A stretch of DNA of 64,000 bases from Planctomycetaceae bacterium (GCA_020638975.1 JACKHN010000002.1:496001-560000); one strand, 5' to 3'. Shown: positions 41,886-51,032, counted from the stretch's first letter. A program made the numbers and translations. Notes: a model not told the origin generated them from the sequence alone.

Positions 41886-43083
41886 CTACACTCCATCGTC
41901 CCAATTCGCGATCGGCTTGGAGCGATGCGTGCAGGACCGGCCCGCGATGCTCGAAGGGGCACGGTTCGGACTGCTGATGAATCGAGCGTCCGTCGATCGA
42001 GACTTAAGATTTGCGTGCGATGCATTAAACGACGCCTATCCCGGACAACTGGCCGCGTTGTTTACGCCGCAACACGGTCTATGGGGAGACGCCCAAGCGA
42101 ACATGATCGAGACCGATCACGGTTGGCACGCCGGGTTGGATGTCCCAATCTACAGTCTCTATAGCGAAACACGCCGACCGACCAGCCACATGCTCGCGGG
42201 GCTGGATTGCCTGGTCATCGATCTGCAAGATGTCGGCACGCGAGTTTACACATTTGTCTGGACGGTGTTGGAATGCCTGAAGGCGTGTGCGGCAGCTGGC
42301 ATCAAGGTTCTAGTACTTGATCGTCCCAATCCCATTGGAGGCTGTATCGTTGAAGGACCGTTGTTGGATCTGGATTTCCGAAGCTTCGTTGGCGGGGCGA
42401 GCATTCCGATGCGGCACGGGCTGACGCTCGGCGAGTTGGCTCGGCTGTTGAACTCCGAGCAAGCTATCGACGCGGCGCTGGAGGTTATTCCTTTAGCGAA
42501 TTGGTCTCCGAGCGAAACGTTCACGTCGCTTGCACGCGTCTGGATTCCGCCGTCGCCGAATTTGCCTCGGGTGGAATCAGCGTTGATCTATCCTGGCCAA
42601 GTGCTATTGGAGGGAACAAACCTCTCGGAGGGTCGAGGGACGACGACACCGTTCGAGGTGACCGGAGCGTCTTTCATCGATGCGGAAGTTCTTTGTGACG
42701 ACCTGACGGATCGGCAATTGCCCGGCGTTCGCTTCTTGCCGCTGGCCTTCCGCCCCATGTTTGATAAGTGGGCGGGTGAGTTGTGCCAGGGTGTCTCTAT
42801 TCATATCACGGACTTTAACGCGTATCGACCCTTGCGTACGACCATCGCGCTGCTTGCAGCTGTCCGACGGCGCTGGCCGCAACAGTTCCAATGGCTCGCC
42901 CCGCCTTACGAGTACGAAACCGTAAAGCCGCCGATCGACATTATTTCAGGCAGCGCACGGCTGCAATTAGCGATTGAGTCGGGGGACGACGAACGACTCC
43001 CGTGCTGTCCGCTTACCTTGTGGCAGGAACGCACGTGTACATCACTGCTCTACGGTTCCGCTGGCGAACGATTTGTTCTGTGA
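41878..43083 (+). CDS. Second NamZ-type DUF1343 protein, no signal peptide
   Basis: 401 residues. The same landmarks as the upstream gene are present: LLMNRASVDRDL, LFTPQHGLWG, IDLQDVGTRVYTFV, VLDRPNPIGG, MRHGLTLGELA and EGTNLSEGRGTTTPFE. It overlaps the upstream gene by 8 bp. The N-terminus (MTNYTPSSQFAIGLERCV) has no signal sequence, so it is predicted cytosolic. It is diverged from the first copy throughout. It could process imported MurNAc-containing disaccharides, or have a different sugar specificity; which is unknown. Confidence 0.87.
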   Translation: MTNYTPSSQFAIGLERCVQDRPAMLEGARFGLLMNRASVDRDLRFACDALNDAYPGQLAALFTPQHGLWGDAQANMIETDHGWHAGLDVPIYSLYSETRRPTSHMLAGLDCLVIDLQDVGTRVYTFVWTVLECLKACAAAGIKVLVLDRPNPIGGCIVEGPLLDLDFRSFVGGASIPMRHGLTLGELARLLNSEQAIDAALEVIPLANWSPSETFTSLARVWIPPSPNLPRVESALIYPGQVLLEGTNLSEGRGTTTPFEVTGASFIDAEVLCDDLTDRQLPGVRFLPLAFRPMFDKWAGELCQGVSIHITDFNAYRPLRTTIALLAAVRRRWPQQFQWLAPPYEYETVKPPIDIISGSARLQLAIESGDDERLPCCPLTLWQERTCTSLLYGSAGERFVL

Positions 43084-43105
43084 AGCCACCGGCCCTAATC
43101 GTCGC

Positions 43106-43825
43106 TCAATCACCAACCCCGCGACCTTCCGCAAGATACAGCAACGCACCACAGCTCTTGCAGAACACCGGCTTTGCCAAGTACAGCTCGTTCATCATGT
43201 TGGGCGTCAGCATCTGGTAGCAGCCGCCGCAGACTTCGCCTTCGACTTCGGCGAGCGCTTCTTCGCCACGAACGCGTGCGACGCGAGCGTAGTCTTGCTT
43301 GTAATCGGACGGCAAGTTCCCCTCGGCGTCCTTCAACTCGCTCAACACCCGAGCCAGTTCCGATTCCAAACCCGCCTGCTCACTGTCCACACGAGTTTTC
43401 ACTTTGCCGCCTTCGGTCTTTGCGTTCGCCAGGTCCGCTTCTGCCTTTTTGACCTTGGCAGCGAGTATATCGATCCTCTCAAGCGATTCGAGGATCTCGT
43501 CTTCCAACACCGAGTTCGCTTGTTGGTCGGCGGCGATCTGGTCCTTTAGAGTTTGAAACTCTTTATTGCTACTGGCCTGGTTTAATTTCGACTTCAGGTC
43601 TTCGATGCGTGCTTCGCGAGATTTCAATTGTAACTGCTTCTCGTCACTGGCGATGCGAGCCTTCTTGTGTGCCTCTTTGGCTTGCTCGGCATCCAATTCC
43701 ATGCGTCGCACCGCGCCCTCGGAAGCGGCCACTTGCTTTGGGCCACGATCCAAACGACTACGGAGGTCCGTCAACTGCTTGTGAATTCGGTGCAACTCGC
43801 GGAGCGCTGATCCTGTTGTGCTCAT
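43106..43825 (-). CDS. CT398-like coiled-coil zinc-ribbon protein
   Basis: 239 residues. A long antiparallel coiled coil (about 5-185) with heptad-rich, Lys/Glu/Ala-rich sequence is followed by a C4 zinc ribbon: CGGCYQM and, 20 residues later, FCKSCGALLY. This is the C4-type zinc-ribbon domain (zf-RING_7) of the CT398/DUF164 family, proposed to act in protein translocation or flagellar biogenesis in other bacteria. It lies downstream of rpoD on the same strand, but a terminator hairpin separates them, so it may depend on its own promoter or on readthrough. Confidence 0.88.
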   Translation of the reverse strand: MSTTGSALRELHRIHKQLTDLRSRLDRGPKQVAASEGAVRRMELDAEQAKEAHKKARIASDEKQLQLKSREARIEDLKSKLNQASSNKEFQTLKDQIAADQQANSVLEDEILESLERIDILAAKVKKAEADLANAKTEGGKVKTRVDSEQAGLESELARVLSELKDAEGNLPSDYKQDYARVARVRGEEALAEVEGEVCGGCYQMLTPNMMNELYLAKPVFCKSCGALLYLAEGRGVGD

Positions 43826-43889
43826 TCAATTACCTCGCTAGATGAATGCTGTTGTGATCGATTGTTTGGTTTGCGTGCGCGATGCGCAC

Positions 43890-43920
43890 AAAAAAACCGC
43901 TGATCCGAAGATCAGCGGTT
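43890..43920 (-). terminator. Rho-independent terminator after rpoD
   Basis: On the minus strand an 11-bp stem (AACCGCTGATC/GATCAGCGGTT) closes a TTCG loop and is followed by a run of seven T (43896-43890). It lies 70 nt beyond the rpoD stop codon and 65 nt before the CT398-like gene start. Confidence 0.85.
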
Positions 43921-43989
43921 GGTAGTGACGTTCCCATGTCCGCAGTAGTTCGCGAAAAAAACTCGCAACTGCGTTCAGTAGCAGGCTCG

Positions 43990-45654
43990 TTAGCTTGCAA
44001 CCGGGCTCCCCAAGAAGCCTTCAAGCTGCTGGCTCCGCACAGGGTGCTGCAACTTGCGAAGCGCTTTCGCTTCGATCTGTCGCACTCGTTCGCGGGTGAC
44101 TTTGAAGATCCGTCCCACCTCTTCCAAGGTGTACGTATACCCATCACCCAGCCCGTACCGTAGTCGAACGATCTCTCGCTCGCGGTAGGTGAGGGTCTTG
44201 AGCAGGCCTTCAAGTTTGTCACGTAAAATGCCATTACTTGCGTTCTTGATGGGGTTATCCGACGCCCCGTCTTCAATAAACTCGCCGAAGCTACAATCGT
44301 CGCCTTCGCCGACCGGTCGGTCAAGGCTAACCGGATGTCGACCGATGTCCATGACTCGCTTAACTTCATCCAGGCTGAAACCAGCCCGGATGGCGATCTC
44401 TTCCGTAGTCGGCTCGCGACGCATCTCTTGCTGCATCTTCTTCTGAATATTGCGCAACTTCGAGAGCACGTCAATCATGTGTACGGGAATTCGGATCGTT
44501 CGAGCTTGGTCCGCAATGGCCCGCGTGATGGCCTGACGAATCCACCAAGTCGCGTAAGTCGAGAACTTAAATCCACGGCGATACTCATACTTATCCACCG
44601 CCCGCATCAGGCCCGTGTTCCCCTCCTGGATCAGGTCCAAGAAGCTCAGACCACGATTTCGGTACTTTTTCGCGATCGACACGACCAGCCGCAGGTTACC
44701 ACTCGAAAGTTGGCGTTTGACGGCTTCATACTCCGTGTACTGCCGACGGACCGTGACGCAACGCCGTCGCAGACCACGAGGGCTTTCCTGTACCGTCATC
44801 ATCAGTCCGTGAAGTTCACGACGCAGATTCGTCCGTTCTTCGCGGAACATCGGGTCGTCGCCGATGCTTTCGAGTCGGCTGCGAATTTGCTCCATGCGGC
44901 CAGCGAAATGCTCGAGTTCCTTCATCAAGGGATGGACGCGACGCGTGCGGAGGCTGAGTTCCTCGACCAGCGTCAAGCACTTCTTTCGCCGACGGAGGAA
45001 CGACCGGCGGATTTCGCGAGCTTGTTCGGCGGTCGTCGATTTTCGGATCAACTTCGCAAAGTCTCGTTTGTTGAGATCGAGCAAGCGATTCAGGGTCTTT
45101 AGATTGTGTGGCATGCGGGCCAGAATCTGCTCTTTCGTCAGCTGTTCCGTGAGCGACACTTTGATCGTTCTGTCAAACGGCAACTCGCCGTGATAGACCT
45201 TGGTTAGCGTCTCGACCGTGCGTCGCATCGCGTAGTCACAACTGAGCAGCGTGCGGCGAAACAGTTTGCGAGTCAACTCGATCTTTTTCGCCAGCGAGAT
45301 CTCTTCGTCGCGAGTGAGCAACGGGATCACTGCCATCTGGCTCAAGTACATGCGAATCGGATCGTCGCTGAGCTTCGGCGCGTCTTCAGCAGAGAGTAGC
45401 AGCGGGCCTGCTTCTTTGTCTTGCAGATCTTCGGCGGTCGGAGCTTTGCGGAGCTCCTCGTCGTCGAAGCCATCATCGGGAGCTTCTTCGACCAGTTCGA
45501 TGCCGAGTTCTTCGAGGGCGCTTAAGAGATTGTCAAGCTTCTCGGGATTGACGTCTTCGTCAGGGAGATAAGCGTTGACTTGATCGTAGGTGAGATAGCC
45601 TTGGGCTTTGCCTTTGGCGATAAGTTCCGAATGGTCTTTGGTCTGGATTTCCAT
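43990..45654 (-). CDS. rpoD: Primary sigma factor RpoD/SigA (sigma-70)
   Basis: 554 residues. Region 1.1 has the KGKAQGYLTYDQVNAYLPDE motif; region 1.2 is DDPIRMYLSQM; a non-conserved insert of about 200 residues is mostly helical; regions 2.1-2.4 have AKKYRNRGLSFLDLIQEGN and YATWWIRQAITRAI; region 3 is VHMIDVLSKLRNIQKKMQ; region 4.2 is EEVGRIFKVTRERVRQIEAK. GGAGGG sits 9 nt before the ATG. It is 56 bp downstream of dnaG, the classic macromolecular-synthesis operon order, and is followed by a terminator. Confidence 0.97.
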   Translation of the reverse strand: MEIQTKDHSELIAKGKAQGYLTYDQVNAYLPDEDVNPEKLDNLLSALEELGIELVEEAPDDGFDDEELRKAPTAEDLQDKEAGPLLLSAEDAPKLSDDPIRMYLSQMAVIPLLTRDEEISLAKKIELTRKLFRRTLLSCDYAMRRTVETLTKVYHGELPFDRTIKVSLTEQLTKEQILARMPHNLKTLNRLLDLNKRDFAKLIRKSTTAEQAREIRRSFLRRRKKCLTLVEELSLRTRRVHPLMKELEHFAGRMEQIRSRLESIGDDPMFREERTNLRRELHGLMMTVQESPRGLRRRCVTVRRQYTEYEAVKRQLSSGNLRLVVSIAKKYRNRGLSFLDLIQEGNTGLMRAVDKYEYRRGFKFSTYATWWIRQAITRAIADQARTIRIPVHMIDVLSKLRNIQKKMQQEMRREPTTEEIAIRAGFSLDEVKRVMDIGRHPVSLDRPVGEGDDCSFGEFIEDGASDNPIKNASNGILRDKLEGLLKTLTYREREIVRLRYGLGDGYTYTLEEVGRIFKVTRERVRQIEAKALRKLQHPVRSQQLEGFLGSPVAS

Positions 45655-45710
45655 CTGTCATTTCCCTCCGCACTATCCTGTGCTTCAAGGACACGACGCG
45701 ACAATGGCAG

Positions 45711-47576
45711 CTACCCATCCGTGGGCGCGGGAATACCTTGCCGCTTCCGCTCTTGCTCTACGAGCTGTTGCAGTACGTCTAGTTGTTCCTCCTCTCCTAG
45801 GGTTCTTTGGTCCAATGCCGCCTGCTTCGCACGGCCTTGGTCCGCTTCACGTCGTCCGCGAAGATGATCGATCAGCCACCTGAGTCGTGAGGCCGCGTCT
45901 TCTTGGACGTGTTTCTCTTTTTCAGTTGCTTGTTCGTCCAACGAGACAAGCAAGTTCTTCAACTGGGGATCATCAAGTTCCGTGAGGATGCGGTTGAACT
46001 CAACAGGTTCGCCCTTTCCCAACACAACTTGATACGTCTCGTAAATCGTTCGAGTGGGTCGACTCGAAAGCTCACCCGGCATGATCGCGGCCAGTGCCTG
46101 GTCCGCCAACTCCGGATGTTGCGTCAACAGTTCTATCAGTTCGGCATCGCATGGATCAAGGTCGCTGACCGAGAGTCGCGGTCGAGGTGCACCCGTCGCT
46201 TTGATGCGCGACACCGGCGCGGCCTTCCGCAACTCGGTAATTCGTGTGCGAAGTGCCGATTCGTCGATGCGAAATTCGCGTGCTAGCCTCGCGATAATTT
46301 GTCGCTCTCGAAGTAGGCGCGACGAGGATGTATCGGCCGACATGCGCGGCGCTTTCGAAATTGTAGTGAGCAATTGTTCGAGAGCTTGAGTCGCGCGATG
46401 CGTGTCACGAAGCAGATCGATGCCTCGCGTGCGCGTGATGACGGCATGCTCAAAGGCGTCCAACGCTTGATCGAGCAGTGTCTGCATCGCATTCGCGCCG
46501 TTATTCAACAAGTAATCGCAAGGGTCGAGCCCCTGCGGCAACGTCAGGATTCGCAGATCGACTTCGCTGGCCACGAACAATTCTAGTATCTCATTCGTTC
46601 GCTTTTGCCCAGCTTCGTCGCCATCCAATACGAGCGTAATCGAATCGGCATAGCGTCGCAAAATCCGAATATGCCGCTCGGTGAGTGCCGTCCCGCAAAC
46701 CGCGACCGCTGTCTGCAATCCGAACTGATGAGCCATAATGACGTCGGTATAACCTTCCATCACGATGACGTTTTTCGTTTTACGAGCAGGATCCGCCGCT
46801 AGATTGAGAGCGTAGAGTTGATCGCTCTTGGAGTAGAGCCGCGTCTCTTGCGAATTGACGTATTTGGCTGATGTTTCGGTCGCAAACTCGGGAAGAATTC
46901 GTCCACCGAATCCAATCGGTCGGTTCTGAGGATCGCGAATCGGAAAGATGACACGACCCTTGAAGCGATCGTAGTAACGGCCCGATTTGGGACTCTTCGC
47001 TAGTAAACCCGCCGCCTCCAAGACCGTTGGCGAAAAGGGTGTCGAGCGGGCTCGATCCAACAACCACTGCCAACTATCCGGCGAAAAACCCAAGTGAAAT
47101 CGTTTACAACTCTCGTCGTTCACTTTGCGGTCGGCGAAGTATTTCCTCGCAACTTCCGCATCGACCGAACGCTGCAAGCACTGAGCGAACTGCTGCTCCG
47201 CCCACTCGCATGCGGCGTAGAGCGTCTTCTTGTCGCCGGGGCTTCCTGCGGCGGGACGCGGGGTTGCTGCGTTTGCTTGCAGCACAACACCCGCTCGATC
47301 GGCCAGCATCTCCAAAGCTTCGCGGAAGTCAATTCCTTCACGTTTCATCGTGAAGCTGAAGATGTCGCCACCATCATTGCAGACCCAGCACTTCCAAGAC
47401 TGACGCGCCGGGTTAATCTGCAAGCTGGGCTTCGTGTCCTCGTGCCAAGGGCAGAGCCCCACGAAATTCGCACCTTGGCGACGCAACGGCATATACCCGC
47501 CTACCAAATCGACAATGTCGACCGCTTGGCGGACTCGCTCTTTGGCGTCGTCATTTTGTCCGAAGGACATGGTCAT
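45711..47576 (-). CDS. dnaG: DNA primase DnaG
   Basis: 621 residues. N-terminal CHC2 zinc domain (LCPWHEDTKPS and, later, KCWVCNDGGD), then the TOPRIM catalytic core with VMEGYTDVIMAHQFG and LVLDGDEAGQKR, and a C-terminal helical helicase-interaction domain. It makes RNA primers for replication. Start at 47576 is preferred (GGAAG 10 nt upstream); an ATG two codons later is possible. It is preceded by a near-consensus promoter about 115 bp upstream and followed by rpoD. Confidence 0.96.
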   Translation of the reverse strand: MTMSFGQNDDAKERVRQAVDIVDLVGGYMPLRRQGANFVGLCPWHEDTKPSLQINPARQSWKCWVCNDGGDIFSFTMKREGIDFREALEMLADRAGVVLQANAATPRPAAGSPGDKKTLYAACEWAEQQFAQCLQRSVDAEVARKYFADRKVNDESCKRFHLGFSPDSWQWLLDRARSTPFSPTVLEAAGLLAKSPKSGRYYDRFKGRVIFPIRDPQNRPIGFGGRILPEFATETSAKYVNSQETRLYSKSDQLYALNLAADPARKTKNVIVMEGYTDVIMAHQFGLQTAVAVCGTALTERHIRILRRYADSITLVLDGDEAGQKRTNEILELFVASEVDLRILTLPQGLDPCDYLLNNGANAMQTLLDQALDAFEHAVITRTRGIDLLRDTHRATQALEQLLTTISKAPRMSADTSSSRLLRERQIIARLAREFRIDESALRTRITELRKAAPVSRIKATGAPRPRLSVSDLDPCDAELIELLTQHPELADQALAAIMPGELSSRPTRTIYETYQVVLGKGEPVEFNRILTELDDPQLKNLLVSLDEQATEKEKHVQEDAASRLRWLIDHLRGRREADQGRAKQAALDQRTLGEEEQLDVLQQLVEQERKRQGIPAPTDG

Positions 47577-47696
47577 AGTGCGGGTACTTCCGTGTTGACC
47601 TCGATCGCGGCGTCCTTGGGTTAAGACGCCATCGAGAAGGCCATCTTACCACCTTTTTTCGATCCAGGTGGCATGCCATCCATGGCAAGGTGCGGG

Positions 47697-47725
47697 ATTA
47701 TAGAGACATGTTTTTTTCAGGTCAA
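47697..47725 (-). promoter_or_regulatory. Sigma-70-type promoter of the dnaG-rpoD operon
   Basis: On the minus strand -35 is TTGACC (47725-47720) and -10 is TATAAT (47702-47697), with a spacer of 17 nt. This predicts a start near 47690 and a leader of about 115 nt before dnaG. The remainder of the 361-bp gap 47577-47937 shows no gene. Confidence 0.75.
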
Positions 47726-47937
47726 CATTGCGATTGACAAGCCGTAACTCACTATATGCCCACGTGTTAGCCTAACGCATCACTGCTGGCAGATCTGTCT
47801 TGACGCGTATTCAACTAGGAAACTACGTGCGCCAAGGTCAACACTGTCAACACCAACCGACCGCTCAATTCGAGCGGGTTTGATGCGGTGGCGATGCGAC
47901 GAATACGCACGACAACCTTTTGGGGTCGGCAATGCGA

Positions 47938-48936
47938 TTATGGCGTCAACCGTTCGCTGATGTACTCCATCGACCGTTGGAACGCTTGATCGATCAGCTG
48001 TCGGTCCCCACCCCACAAGCTGTGTCCACCGCCTTCGATGGTGATCAACTCGTGTGCGACTCCATGTCGTTCCAACTCGCGAGCCATCGATCGTGATTGT
48101 TCGACCGGAACGTCCCTATCGGCGGTGCCATGCAGAAACAGCGTCGGTGGGAACTTCGGCGAGACATTTCTGATCGGACAAAACGGCGTGAGTTTGTCGC
48201 GATCCTGCTTGGGTTCAAGACCGGTGAGTACATCGACCCATCGCCCGGTTTGTTTCAGATAGAGAAAGAAGGTGGCTCGCCCGGCTCCGTTCTCTTGATT
48301 TGTCCCAGTAAGAACTTGCTGGCCGACACCTGACCAAGCGACATCTTCCTCGATCAGTTTCCCTTTGCGATAGGCCTCGCTCGGCTGAGTCGTCCAGTCA
48401 CCATCAATGTCACCGAACCCCCAGTACGACACGATTGCCGTTGGAGGCGGATCAATCGCGATTCCGCTCATTAAAGCCAAATACCCACCCGCCGACGCAC
48501 CAGCGACAACAAGCCGCGAGCAGTCCGCACGAAACAACTCGGGACCGGATCTACGAACCCAGTTCAAGCCATCTGCGAGGTCTTCGATGATGTCCGGCAA
48601 CTTCGCTTCGGGCGCAAGACGGTAATCGAGTGACACCACGACAAAACGCCGTTGCTTGGCAAGTTCCAGCAGTATTTGCGGAACACCTTCACGGCTGCCC
48701 ATGATCAATGCGCCTCCGTGCAGCCATACCACAACAGGACGATTCGCTGCATCCTCGTGGCGATAGACGTCGGCCTGAAGCTTCAGTTGCTCGACGGTCT
48801 TGAACGTGTGGACGGTCTTCGAGAAGGCGGCATCCTTCTCGTCGGAAGCTGCGTCGGAGCAAAGTAGCAATCCGAGGATGGAACAAGACGCTAGAAGGGG
48901 GAGTACGGCAAACCTATTCCGATATCCACAGTTCAC
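47938..48936 (-). CDS. Secreted alpha/beta-hydrolase esterase
   Basis: 332 residues with a Sec signal peptide of about 30 residues. Esterase/lipase fold landmarks are the oxyanion motif WLHGGALIMGS, YRLAPEAKLPD, the nucleophile elbow GASAGG, and a late His in EGGGHSLWGG; Asp in HGTADRDVP completes the triad. It resembles BD-FAE/HSL-type esterases that deacylate carbohydrates in planctomycetes. It lies downstream of hslU, separated by a palindromic repeat, so it need not be co-transcribed. Confidence 0.88.
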   Translation of the reverse strand: MNCGYRNRFAVLPLLASCSILGLLLCSDAASDEKDAAFSKTVHTFKTVEQLKLQADVYRHEDAANRPVVVWLHGGALIMGSREGVPQILLELAKQRRFVVVSLDYRLAPEAKLPDIIEDLADGLNWVRRSGPELFRADCSRLVVAGASAGGYLALMSGIAIDPPPTAIVSYWGFGDIDGDWTTQPSEAYRKGKLIEEDVAWSGVGQQVLTGTNQENGAGRATFFLYLKQTGRWVDVLTGLEPKQDRDKLTPFCPIRNVSPKFPPTLFLHGTADRDVPVEQSRSMARELERHGVAHELITIEGGGHSLWGGDRQLIDQAFQRSMEYISERLTP

Positions 48937-48978
48937 AACTCGCCTCGCTTTCCGGCTAGGGATCGTCCTTTTTTTTGT

Positions 48979-49032
48979 GTAGGGTTCGCTGTAGGGACCT
49001 CAGGGATTCCTGGTCCGCACAGCCCACCCTAC
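48979..49032. repeat. GTAGGGTCC palindromic repeat (copy 2, diverged)
   Basis: Arms begin GTAGGGTTCGCTG and end ACAGCCCACCCTAC, with several mismatches. It is followed by CGCCGAAGTTATTC, the same downstream flank as the copy at 23882. It lies between hslU and the esterase gene on the minus strand. Confidence 0.5.
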
Positions 49033-49075
49033 TCCTGAATCGCCGAAGTTATTCTTGAGTTGGCCCTACAGTGCG

Positions 49076-50452
49076 CTACAAGATATATTTACTCAGATCT
49101 TCGTCGTCGGCGACGTTCTTCAAACGAGCCGTGACGTACGCAGCGTTCACTTCAACATTGCCCATCTTCATATCAGGGGCTTCGAAGCTAAGTTCTTCGA
49201 GCAGCCTCTCCATGATGGTATAGAGACGGCGGGCACCGATGTTTTGCGTCGACTGATTGACTTGATAGGCATAAGAGGCCAAAGCGTCGACAGCATCCTC
49301 GGTAAAGGTGATCGTGATGTCTTCGGTGCCCATTAAAGCAACATATTGCTTCGTGAGTGAACTCCTCGGCTCGGTCAGAATGCGAATGAAGTCGTCTTTC
49401 GTGAGGTCGGTCAGTTCGACGCGTATTGGAAAGCGGCCTTGAAGCTCCGGCATCAATTCGCTCGGCTTTGCGCGATGGAACGCGCCTGCCGCAACGAACA
49501 GCACATGATCCGTTTTGACGTAACCGTAGCGGGTTTGGATCGTTGTCCCTTCGACAATTGGCAGCAAGTCTCGTTGCACGCCCTGCCGCGATACGTCGGC
49601 GCTCTTACTGTCACTGGCGACAACCTTATCGATTTCGTCGATGAAGATGATCCCCAGGTTCTCGGCAAGATTGACCGCCGCCGCGTTGATCTTTTCGGGA
49701 TCGAGCATGGCTTCGCATTCTTGATCGAAGAGCACGGCTCGCGCTTCGGCTACTGTCAGATCACGCCGCGAAGTATGCTTCGGCATGATCTTCTCGAACA
49801 TGGTTTGAATCTCGACTTCCATGTGCTCCATGCCCATCTGGCCCATCAGCACGGGAGTTGCCTTTTGCTCGATGGATAGCTCGACGTGTCGTTGCTCTAG
49901 TTCACCGCCGACCAGCATCGCTCGCATCTTGTCGCGAGTTCGACGATACCGCTTCTCAGCTTCCTCGGCGTCTTCGTCCTCGCCAAAGTTGATCGGTTGT
50001 GGGCAGAGCAAGTCGAGCAGGCGTTCTTCGGTGCGTTGCTTCGCCTCGTCTTCAACGCTCTTGCGTTCGCTTTCTCGGACAAGGCCGATGGCGTTTTCGA
50101 CTAACTCCCGAACCATGCTTTCAACATCGCGACCGTAGTAGCCGACTTCCGTGTACTTCGTCGCTTCGACTTTGACGAAGGGAGCCCCCGTCAGCTTGGC
50201 CAAGCGGCGTGCAATCTCCGTTTTGCCGACTCCGGTCGGCCCAATCATCAAGATGTTCTTCGGCGAAACTTCTTGCCGCATCTCTTCGGGCAACTGCTGA
50301 CGCCGCCAACGATTGCGAATTGCAATGGCGACGGCACGCTTGGCATCGGCTTGGCCGACGATGTGCCGGTCGAGTTGTTCGACGATCTCACGCGGCGTAA
50401 GCTGCTTTGGCGGCTCCGTCGTCTCGCCCTTACCCAAGATCAAGTCGAGCAC
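49076..50452 (-). CDS. hslU: ATP-dependent protease ATPase subunit HslU (ClpY)
   Basis: 458 residues, the normal length. Walker A is GPTGVGKT at 71-78; Walker B is IIFIDEIDK; the pore loop is KYTEVGYYGRDVE, with GYYG as the usual GYVG substrate-gripping loop variant; the intermediate I-domain lies between about 110 and 235; sensor arginine is in NIGARRLYT. It unfolds substrates for HslV. It overlaps hslV by 13 bp. The C-terminus ends DLSKYIL, fitting the conserved HslV-docking tail. Confidence 0.96.
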   Translation of the reverse strand: MLDLILGKGETTEPPKQLTPREIVEQLDRHIVGQADAKRAVAIAIRNRWRRQQLPEEMRQEVSPKNILMIGPTGVGKTEIARRLAKLTGAPFVKVEATKYTEVGYYGRDVESMVRELVENAIGLVRESERKSVEDEAKQRTEERLLDLLCPQPINFGEDEDAEEAEKRYRRTRDKMRAMLVGGELEQRHVELSIEQKATPVLMGQMGMEHMEVEIQTMFEKIMPKHTSRRDLTVAEARAVLFDQECEAMLDPEKINAAAVNLAENLGIIFIDEIDKVVASDSKSADVSRQGVQRDLLPIVEGTTIQTRYGYVKTDHVLFVAAGAFHRAKPSELMPELQGRFPIRVELTDLTKDDFIRILTEPRSSLTKQYVALMGTEDITITFTEDAVDALASYAYQVNQSTQNIGARRLYTIMERLLEELSFEAPDMKMGNVEVNAAYVTARLKNVADDEDLSKYIL

Positions 50453-50982
50453 TCCAGCACCTCCACGACGATATTTGTATTGGTATAGATGTCGATGTCG
50501 GCCGCGATTGTTAACGACGCTTTGACAATCTCTTCGGCTTCCAAATTGGAATATTGCAGCAGGCCTCGCGCGGCGGCGATCGCATAGTTTCCACCCGATC
50601 CGATGCCAACAACTCCATCTGTGGGACTGATCACATCGCCCGTACCGCTGATCAGCAGCGTGCCTTTCGAGTCGGCAACCGCCATCAACGCTTCAAGCCT
50701 TCGCAGTGCCCGATCCGTACGCCACTCCTTGGCCAATTCTGTGGCGGCACGAGGAACATTCGACGGATAATCCTTCAGCTTCTCCTCGAAACGTTCCATG
50801 AGAGCGAACGCATCCGCACTGGCCCCGGCGAATCCGCACAGGACTTTGCCATCCATCAGCCGGCGGATCTTCATCGCATCGGCCTTCATGATCGCGGTGC
50901 CAAGCGTGACTTGTCCATCGCCGCCCATGGCAACTTTGCCATTGCGTCGGACGGTTAAGATTGTGGTTGCGTGAAACTTCAT
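50440..50982 (-). CDS. hslV: ATP-dependent protease peptidase subunit HslV (ClpQ)
   Basis: 180 residues from the ATG at 50982. The conserved sequence TTILTVRRNGKVAMGGDGQV starts at residue 6, so the catalytic Thr is T6 and a five-residue leader (MKFHA) must be removed to expose it. GSGGNYAIAAARGL and the C-terminal strand are typical. It forms a double-ring proteolytic chamber with HslU. The frame extends 12 codons upstream, but the extension does not look conserved. A glucose-dehydrogenase gene lies 50 bp upstream on the same strand. Confidence 0.95.
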   Translation of the reverse strand: MKFHATTILTVRRNGKVAMGGDGQVTLGTAIMKADAMKIRRLMDGKVLCGFAGASADAFALMERFEEKLKDYPSNVPRAATELAKEWRTDRALRRLEALMAVADSKGTLLISGTGDVISPTDGVVGIGSGGNYAIAAARGLLQYSNLEAEEIVKASLTIAADIDIYTNTNIVVEVLECST

Positions 50983-51032
50983 GTTGTCGATTCTATCGCG
51001 AGGAAAGGAACGGGCCACGTCGTTCGCGAGGG

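Noticed and set aside
47734..47758. TTGACA and TATATG on the plus strand upstream of the esterase
   Set aside because: Spacing is only 13 nt and no plus-strand gene follows.
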